In this document: positions 63,852-64,000 of the stretch, one piece after another
How positions within the stretch are numbered: position 1 is the stretch's first letter
Layout: every line of letters begins with the position of its first letter
Assembly: GCA_003695765.1 (NCBI GenBank)
Contig: RFHQ01000050.1
Span: 18,043-82,042, forward strand
Direction of reading: 5' to 3'
DNA from: Gammaproteobacteria bacterium
GTDB lineage: Bacteria; Pseudomonadota; Gammaproteobacteria; Steroidobacterales; GCA-2729495
DNA length: 64,000 nt
The notes under the pieces: model-generated
What the model saw: the letters and a program-made list of their open reading frames with translations, nothing else
Told to the model about the DNA's origin: nothing
Database searches by the model: none
Translations under genes and position numbers: made by a program

Positions 63852-64000
63852 ATGTGTGAAAAACCGATCCAGGAAGGCTGGCTGCAGATCGATCATCGTC
63901 TGCACGAGTTCGTGCAGGCCGAACTCTGTCCCGGCACCGGCGTAGCACCGGCGACTTTCTGGGCGGCACTGGCCACGCTGGTCGACCGTTTCGGGCCGGA
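63852..64000 (+). CDS. glcB: Malate synthase G, 5' fragment
   Basis: The first 49 codons of a gene running off the right edge. The opening Q-I-D-H-R-L-H-E-F-V, P-G-T-G-V and F-W-A-A-L segments match the N-terminus of malate synthase G, which condenses glyoxylate with acetyl-CoA. A GGGAGGCAGACC site precedes the ATG. The adjacency to aceA supports the call; the AceB form is less likely because of the N-terminal sequence. Confidence 0.88.
   Translation, partial: MCEKPIQEGWLQIDHRLHEFVQAELCPGTGVAPATFWAALATLVDRFGP

Overview
The window is a gene-dense, high-G+C stretch of a bacterial chromosome. The gene set points to a Gammaproteobacterium: SohB, MsrPQ, a TIGR04211-type SH3 protein, GlnK-AmtB, a GlyGly-CTERM protein, and aceA facing a ScfR-like regulator. 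The family cannot be fixed from sequence alone; a relative of the Xanthomonadales, Nevskiales or Chromatiales is a guess. I see no rRNA, tRNA, CRISPR array, transposase or integrase. Two CDS are cut by the window edges: an alpha/beta hydrolase at the left and malate synthase G at the right.

Layout. 1-6.2 kb: hydrolase fragment, an OmpA-like protein, a small protein, then lipA-sohB-M48 protease-L,D-transpeptidase. 6.4-10.9 kb: an orphan contractile-tail-sheath-like protein abutting a gamma-glutamylcyclotransferase, two unrecognised proteins and an exported methyltransferase-like protein. 10.9-17.3 kb (minus): ilvA, a candidate small RNA with its own promoter and terminator, and a GldA/GldF/GldG-like ABC operon ending in a DUF4340 gene. 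17.4-25.5 kb: MFS transporter coupled to an M16 protease, dihydroorotase, photolyase and a nitrilase-fold protein that lacks the catalytic Cys. 25.6-30.8 kb: a KorC-KorA-KorB 2-oxoacid oxidoreductase cluster plus YbjQ. 30.8-34.2 kb: a secreted beta-helix protein with a GlyGly-CTERM tail, a dienelactone hydrolase and about 500 bp of highly structured non-coding DNA. 34.2-40.1 kb: a PAS/sigma-54 activator, then a chain of envelope genes (CDP-alcohol transferase, HAD phosphatase, VTT membrane protein, DacB, SH3 protein). 40.2-48.7 kb: glnK-amtB, msrQ-msrP, DUF547, an orphan TRAP receptor, alcohol dehydrogenase, TPR-TonB protein and msrA. 48.7-59.7 kb: glycine-zipper lipoprotein, an HD-GYP plus EAL c-di-GMP pair, a molybdenum hydroxylase pair, YceI, and an MFP/ATPase/two-permease ABC exporter. 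59.7-64 kb: NUDIX, Tag glycosylase, ScfR-like regulator, and the glyoxylate-shunt genes aceA and glcB.

How the genes work together. Central carbon metabolism appears at two places: the Kor cluster oxidises a 2-oxoacid, probably 2-oxoglutarate, and passes electrons through a flavoprotein, while aceA-glcB bypass that step under a regulator whose family senses acyl-CoA. Many other genes act at the envelope (OmpA, L,D-transpeptidase, DacB, SohB, M48 and M16 proteases, MacB-like exporter, GldAFG-like ABC system).

The least explained items are the lone sheath protein, the candidate sRNA upstream of ilvA, the catalytically altered nitrilase divergent from the Kor genes, the HD-GYP protein lacking the HD histidine, and the structured intergenic region at 33.7-33.9 kb. 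Start codons were chosen by eye from Shine-Dalgarno sites and overlaps. No similarity searches were run.
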